Positions 5,263 through 9,372 of a stretch of 9,372 nt of DNA are shown piece by piece. Under the pieces are notes generated by a model. That model did not search any database. It had not been told where the DNA came from and saw nothing but the letters and a program-made list of their open reading frames with translations. The translations under genes and the position numbers were made by a program. The stretch is from G963674505 sp964575975 (GTDB lineage: Bacteria > Desulfobacterota > Desulfobacteria > Desulfobacterales > SKZT01). Location: the NCBI GenBank assembly GCA_964575975.1, contig CAZNTU010000221.1, forward strand, positions 1 through 9,372, in the 5' to 3' direction. Positions within the stretch are counted from its first letter, which is position 1, and every line of letters begins with the position of its first letter.

Positions 5263-6273
5263 TTACAGTTTCAATCCTATCTCGGACGCCAATTTTTCGA
5301 GCAGTCCCTCCGGGGGATTGAAAGCCAGGTCTTGCAAGGCTTTTTCTCTAGTCATCTCGCCGGCCCGGATCAGCGTGGAATATTCCTCGTCGTATACGCT
5401 ATATCCCATTTTCTTCCGGTCGCAGTGGACATTGAGCCAAATCATCTCGCAATTCGTCGTTCTTTCGGGATACGTTGTTTTAATCGGTTTCCAGGAAAAC
5501 CTGTCGATGCAAATCTTTTTCAGGGAATCCTTGTCCGTCTTGTAAAATTGAAACTGAAAAAAAGGAACGATTAGAATTTTCCCCTCGGGAATTGTCTCCA
5601 AATCGTTTTCCGATTCGAGTATCTTCTGACGACTAAGCCACTTTTGCCTGTCCATGAATTCCTTGAAAAACGAACCGTCCTTTACAATCACATTGAAAAA
5701 TTCCTCGAATCGGCTTATTTGAACATCCTTTCCCTTCAGCAGGGAGGCCTGCCCCTTGGAGTAGCCGTTCACGATAACGGGAATTTCATGGCGACAAGCA
5801 GTTTCAATGGCTTCCAAATACAAGAGATTCCCGCATACATAGCAGGCGCTCAGCCCCTCGATGTTCGAGGCGTTGACATATTTCCACAGCTTGAGATAAA
5901 AGTCGTTGTTGTGCTTTTTGATTATGAGATCCGTGTTCAAGGAGGAACACAATCTTTCGACGTTTTCGGTGGCGATCGAATCCTCGAACCCATGGTCGAA
6001 ATGAAAACCCAGTGCTTTCAGACCCATCTTTTCAACGATATTTATCAACGCCACGCTGCTGTCCACACCCCCGCTGAGAGGCACCAGAATATCGTACCCG
6101 TTGCCTTTCCCGAGGGTTGCATGAAGTTTTTCCTTCAGCTTCTCCTCCGACTCGAAGATCCTGTATTCCGGCTCCTTTTCCTTGGCATTATTACAAAACC
6201 CGCAGACCCCGTTTTCGTCGAATGAGATTTCCGGGTAGGTTTCAGGCAATATGCAACGGACGCATCTTTTCAT
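5263..6273 (-). CDS. PP-loop ATPase, N-acetyl sugar amidotransferase-like, coupled to the NRPS
   Basis: This 336-residue enzyme opens with C4-x2-C7 and C24-x2-C27, a zinc-ribbon-like quartet (KRCVRCILPETYP, GVCGFC). The ATP-pyrophosphatase signature SGGVDSS is at 67-73. A central ACYVCG (C144, C147) follows, then NCEMIWLNVHC (C275, C284) and RAGEMTREKAL (303-313). The head and tail motifs recall the WbpG/PseA-type sugar amidotransferase family. The central CxxC and late cysteine also recall TtcA/TtuA-type iron-sulfur tRNA thiolases. PP-loop enzymes adenylate a carbonyl oxygen so that N or S can replace it; the substrate here is unknown. No glutaminase partner is visible, though one could lie outside. 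The ATG overlaps the NRPS stop as ATGA, with GGGAGG upstream inside the NRPS gene, implying translational coupling and a shared pathway. A sugar-modifying role remains possible. Confidence 0.85.
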   Translation of the reverse strand: MKRCVRCILPETYPEISFDENGVCGFCNNAKEKEPEYRIFESEEKLKEKLHATLGKGNGYDILVPLSGGVDSSVALINIVEKMGLKALGFHFDHGFEDSIATENVERLCSSLNTDLIIKKHNNDFYLKLWKYVNASNIEGLSACYVCGNLLYLEAIETACRHEIPVIVNGYSKGQASLLKGKDVQISRFEEFFNVIVKDGSFFKEFMDRQKWLSRQKILESENDLETIPEGKILIVPFFQFQFYKTDKDSLKKICIDRFSWKPIKTTYPERTTNCEMIWLNVHCDRKKMGYSVYDEEYSTLIRAGEMTREKALQDLAFNPPEGLLEKLASEIGLKL

Positions 6274-9200
6274 TCAAGTTCCCTCCCTTCGTTTTTCGTC
6301 TGGGCGATATGTTTGGAATTTACGGATTTCGTGGCACCGGAGGGGGAGGTTGAAAAATCGCGGGAAAGTATTTTTTCGGTTTCCTCCTCCATGTTTCGAA
6401 TCAGGTTCGAGACGGTTTCGGGATTGTAAATTTTATCGCTGAAGCTGAATCGGGCGAAAATACAATCAGACTTCAATCCGGCCTCGATCGTCAACAGATA
6501 CTCCATCTTGTTTTCCGGACCCGACGACATGCCCTCGATGGCATCGGATTCGAACAGGGTCGCCTTTTTGTCCATACGGTCCACGGCACCGACATAATTG
6601 AAGCAGACTTGCGAATTCGGGAAATCTCGAATGGCCGGTTCCTTCCTGATATATTTCAAAACGCCATGGTTGAACCCTCGATGGGGAACCTTTTCCAAAA
6701 CATCCCGGACGTATCGAATTGTCTCGACAGTATTTCCGGTTAAGCGGCCCAACTGGAACAGGACCGGAAACACCTTGGTAAACCATCCGATCGTACGGGT
6801 AGCGTCCACCCGGGAAACAACCTCCTCCCGGCCGTGGCCTTCCATGTCGATTAAAATGTTCTCGGGACCCATCCAGTTCCGCAAGGAACCCAGTATCAAC
6901 GAAAGCAATAGTTCCTGTATTTCACAGCGCATTTCCCGGCAGGAATTTTTCAATAGTTTTTTCGATTTGTTTTCATCCAAAAAGAAAAATTTCGCTTTAC
7001 GGTACTTCTCCAGGTTCAAACTCGTGTCCTGAAAATCGACAGGCAACGTTTTCGCGCCCTTTCTTTCATCCGCCACCCAATACCCGATTTCGTCCTCGAA
7101 GGTATTTTCCCTTGCGTATTCGTTAATCCTTATGGACCACTCGCGGAATGTACTCGTCCGGGGAGGCAAGATAATCGTTCGGTTTTCCATCAATTGATTG
7201 CAAGCGATTTCGAAATCCTCCATCATGATCCGGCACGAAACCAGGTCCGTGATCAAATGGTGAAGAGATATCGCCACCCGGCATTTTCGGTCGGACAACC
7301 GAAACAAAAGAGCCGCGAACAACGGCGGCTTTTCCAAGCATAGACCGGTTTGGAACCTGTTCAAGTGCTTCGCGTATTGATTTTCCGCATCCTCCCGGCC
7401 GAAATCGGACAGATCGATAAAATGAGCCTTCGGTTCCTCCATATTGTCCGCTATCACCTGTCGCCATTGCCCGTCGGTTTTGGTTATCGAAATTTTCAGG
7501 GCATCGTGATGTTTTACGATCGCCTTCCAGGCCTTTTGAAACAGATCGAAGTCGAGGTCCTTTTCTGTTTCCATGAAAAAGTATTGGTTGAAATGGGAGG
7601 GATCGGACAGGTTGGTATCCATGAATCTCAGTTGAATCGGTGTCAATGGGAATCCGCCGGATTTGTCGTTTTCGACGCTTTTCGATTCCCCCGTGTCATT
7701 CCCCGAGCCTGTCTTTCGATTCAGTTCGTGGATAGTCGGGTTTTCCATGATATCCCTTACCTTGAGTTTCATTCCGGCCTGAGTAGCCAAATAGGCGATT
7801 TGGATACCGTAGAGCGAGTTTCCTCCGATTTCGAACAAATTATCGTGGATACCGATATTTTCCTCGTTTACCTGAAGGACCTCCGCCCAAATTCGTCTAA
7901 GCTTTTTTTCGTTTTCGGTCTGCGGAGCCGCGAAACTTCTTTTTCCTTCCGCTGTTTCATCACCTGCGGGCAAGTTGTTTCGATCGATTTTTCCACTGCT
8001 CGTCAACGGAAATTTATCCAATCTCGTAAAAACCGAGGGGATCATATAAAAGGGAAGTTTTTCCGACAGCGCTTTTTTCATATCGCGAACATCGACTTGT
8101 TCACTTGCCGTGTAATACGCGTACAGTTTCGGCACATCGTTTCGATCCTTTCGGCATGCGACAACCGCGTCCTCGACCTTGTCGATTTGGCAGATGCATT
8201 CCTCCACCTCCTCGCATTCGATCCGGTACCCCAATATCTTTACCTGGTTGTCGATGCGCTCCCGAAACTCGATGTTTCCATCCGGCAACCACCGGCAAAG
8301 GTCCCCGGTACGATACAAAACCTTTTCGGGATCGAACGGGCTTTTAACAAAAGCTTTTCGGGTAAGCTTCTCGTTGTTGATATAGCCTTGCCCCACACTG
8401 GAGCCTCCGATAAACAGCTCCCCGTATACTCCGATCGGAACGGGCCGCATGGAGGGGTCCAGGACGTACACGCTCAGGTTCGCGAGTGGTTTTCCGATTG
8501 GCAGCAATGCCGTTTTCGAATCGGCATGCTCCGGCACGGAATAAGAGGTGGCATCCACGCAACATTCCGTCGGGCCGTATACATTTATTACCTCCATCGT
8601 GCCGGTTTTATTTTTGGCGTATAGTTTTTCGGCCAGGGTTCTGGGAAATGCCTCGCCTCCGATCAGGAACTTTTCCACCGGAAGTTCGAGATTTTCGGCG
8701 TTTCCGTTCAGGAGGACTTTCAAAAACGAGGGTGTTCCATCGGAAATGCGGATATCGAACCGTTTATAAAAATCTATTGCCTTGTCCGGGTCCTGTTTGA
8801 TCTCGTCCGGCATGATATACAGCGTGTGCCCTGAAAACAGGGCCGGCATGTACTGCTGAACCGACGCGTCGAATGTGAACGAGGCTACCAGCGCGACATT
8901 TCGAGGACCCTGCATATTTCCGTGGCAGACCTTCCAAAGTCCGTTAAAAAGATTGATCACGTTGCGATGGGAGATCATAACCCCCTTGGGCTTGCCCGTG
9001 GAGCCCGAAGTGTACAGGATGTAAGCGGAATCCCCGGGACCGGTTCCGGCCGGTACCGGGAATTCGTCGACCTCGGTGGAACCGGAGCTGTCTCCGAAGA
9101 ACTCGTCGAAATAAAGGATTTTCAGGTTCGAATCGGATAATGCCGAAGCTCCTTCCGAATCGGTTACGAGCACAGCCGCCTTCGATTCCTCGATCGCGTG

Positions 9201-9372
9201 CCGCAGCCGCTGCGGGGGATATTCCGGACCGGGATCGAGCGGCATGTAGGCCCCGCCCGCCTTTAACACGGCTAAAATCGACACGATCATTTTCGTGCCA
9301 CGGTCAAGCCGGATAGCTACCGGCTGATTTCGAACGACACCCAACTGGATCAACCGGCGCGCCATCCGGTTT
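6270..9372 (-). CDS. Nonribosomal peptide synthetase, A-PCP-E module (N-terminus outside window)
   Basis: The frame is open at the right edge: NR precedes the internal Met at 9365, matching RANRMARRL of an A domain, so that Met is not the start. Residues below count from it. Adenylation domain about 1-470: YTSGSTGKPKG (118-128), NVYGPTE (261-267), YRTGDL (351-356) and SGKIDR with Lys459. Carrier domain: FEIGGNSL (511-518) with phosphopantetheine Ser517. Epimerisation domain about 573-1000: PLTPIQ, HHLITDL (702-708), EGHGRE (842-847), TIGWFT, and FNYVG (922-926). Both catalytic residues expected from TycA-type epimerases are present (second His 703, Glu842), but the Gly of HHxxxDG is Leu. The pocket residues read D-A-Q-D-L-G-V-V-D-K, the code I know for glutamine. 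The predicted product is a D-Gln-bearing carrier. A 31-residue polar tail ends the protein, with no thioesterase. Whether a condensation domain precedes is unseen. Confidence 0.93.
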   Translation of the reverse strand, partial: NRMARRLIQLGVVRNQPVAIRLDRGTKMIVSILAVLKAGGAYMPLDPGPEYPPQRLRHAIEESKAAVLVTDSEGASALSDSNLKILYFDEFFGDSSGSTEVDEFPVPAGTGPGDSAYILYTSGSTGKPKGVMISHRNVINLFNGLWKVCHGNMQGPRNVALVASFTFDASVQQYMPALFSGHTLYIMPDEIKQDPDKAIDFYKRFDIRISDGTPSFLKVLLNGNAENLELPVEKFLIGGEAFPRTLAEKLYAKNKTGTMEVINVYGPTECCVDATSYSVPEHADSKTALLPIGKPLANLSVYVLDPSMRPVPIGVYGELFIGGSSVGQGYINNEKLTRKAFVKSPFDPEKVLYRTGDLCRWLPDGNIEFRERIDNQVKILGYRIECEEVEECICQIDKVEDAVVACRKDRNDVPKLYAYYTASEQVDVRDMKKALSEKLPFYMIPSVFTRLDKFPLTSSGKIDRNNLPAGDETAEGKRSFAAPQTENEKKLRRIWAEVLQVNEENIGIHDNLFEIGGNSLYGIQIAYLATQAGMKLKVRDIMENPTIHELNRKTGSGNDTGESKSVENDKSGGFPLTPIQLRFMDTNLSDPSHFNQYFFMETEKDLDFDLFQKAWKAIVKHHDALKISITKTDGQWRQVIADNMEEPKAHFIDLSDFGREDAENQYAKHLNRFQTGLCLEKPPLFAALLFRLSDRKCRVAISLHHLITDLVSCRIMMEDFEIACNQLMENRTIILPPRTSTFREWSIRINEYARENTFEDEIGYWVADERKGAKTLPVDFQDTSLNLEKYRKAKFFFLDENKSKKLLKNSCREMRCEIQELLLSLILGSLRNWMGPENILIDMEGHGREEVVSRVDATRTIGWFTKVFPVLFQLGRLTGNTVETIRYVRDVLEKVPHRGFNHGVLKYIRKEPAIRDFPNSQVCFNYVGAVDRMDKKATLFESDAIEGMSSGPENKMEYLLTIEAGLKSDCIFARFSFSDKIYNPETVSNLIRNMEEETEKILSRDFSTSPSGATKSVNSKHIAQTKNEGRELE

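Noticed and set aside
7350..8624. Long plus-strand reading frame (424 codons) opposite the NRPS
   Set aside because: It is antisense to the A and PCP domains, whose motifs are unmistakable on the minus strand. Its translation shows no recognisable fold.

Overview
The window (9,372 bases with one 100-N gap) looks like a piece of a bacterial draft genome or metagenome bin. The mix of genes suggests a Gram-negative anaerobe, perhaps of the Desulfobacterota (former Deltaproteobacteria): a winged-helix/double-[4Fe-4S] protein, a membrane-anchored DUF2914 protein, Sec and lipoprotein signals, and a nonribosomal peptide synthetase (NRPS). This is an inference from gene types; no rRNA or other marker gene is present.

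Left part (1-1430). A possible gene start runs off the left edge on the minus strand. A 345-base intergenic stretch follows, rich in palindromes and carrying a near-consensus sigma-70 promoter that drives a plus-strand gene for a single-pass membrane protein with a C-terminal DUF2914-like domain. Just after its stop lies the first of two 84-base structured direct repeats.

Middle part (1455-3703). A minus-strand, operon-like trio encodes exported proteins. In transcription order these are a large alpha/beta hydrolase with a signal peptide, a 69-residue remnant of a secreted NTF2/lumazine-binding-like protein, and a PEBP-like lipoprotein. The two 84-base repeats (77/84 identical) bracket the trio.

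Then (3747-5262) comes a minus-strand cysteine-rich iron-sulfur protein with an N-terminal winged helix. After it is a 439-base intergenic stretch containing a 13-base tandem duplication and an assembly gap. The 100 Ns are flanked by exactly the same 55 bases on both sides, which looks like an unmerged contig overlap rather than biology.

Right part (5263-9372). A minus-strand NRPS, open at the right edge, has the order A-PCP-E, and its A-domain pocket reads as a glutamine code. It overlaps by ATGA a PP-loop ATPase with an N-terminal zinc-finger-like cysteine quartet and further cysteines resembling both sugar amidotransferases and iron-sulfur tRNA thiolases. Together they suggest a pathway that loads L-Gln, epimerises it on the carrier protein, and has a translationally coupled PP-loop enzyme available for amidation or thionation. 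The E domain deviates from HHxxxDG (HHxxxDL), and no thioesterase or following condensation domain is seen. This NRPS/PP-loop pair is the best candidate for an undescribed system here.
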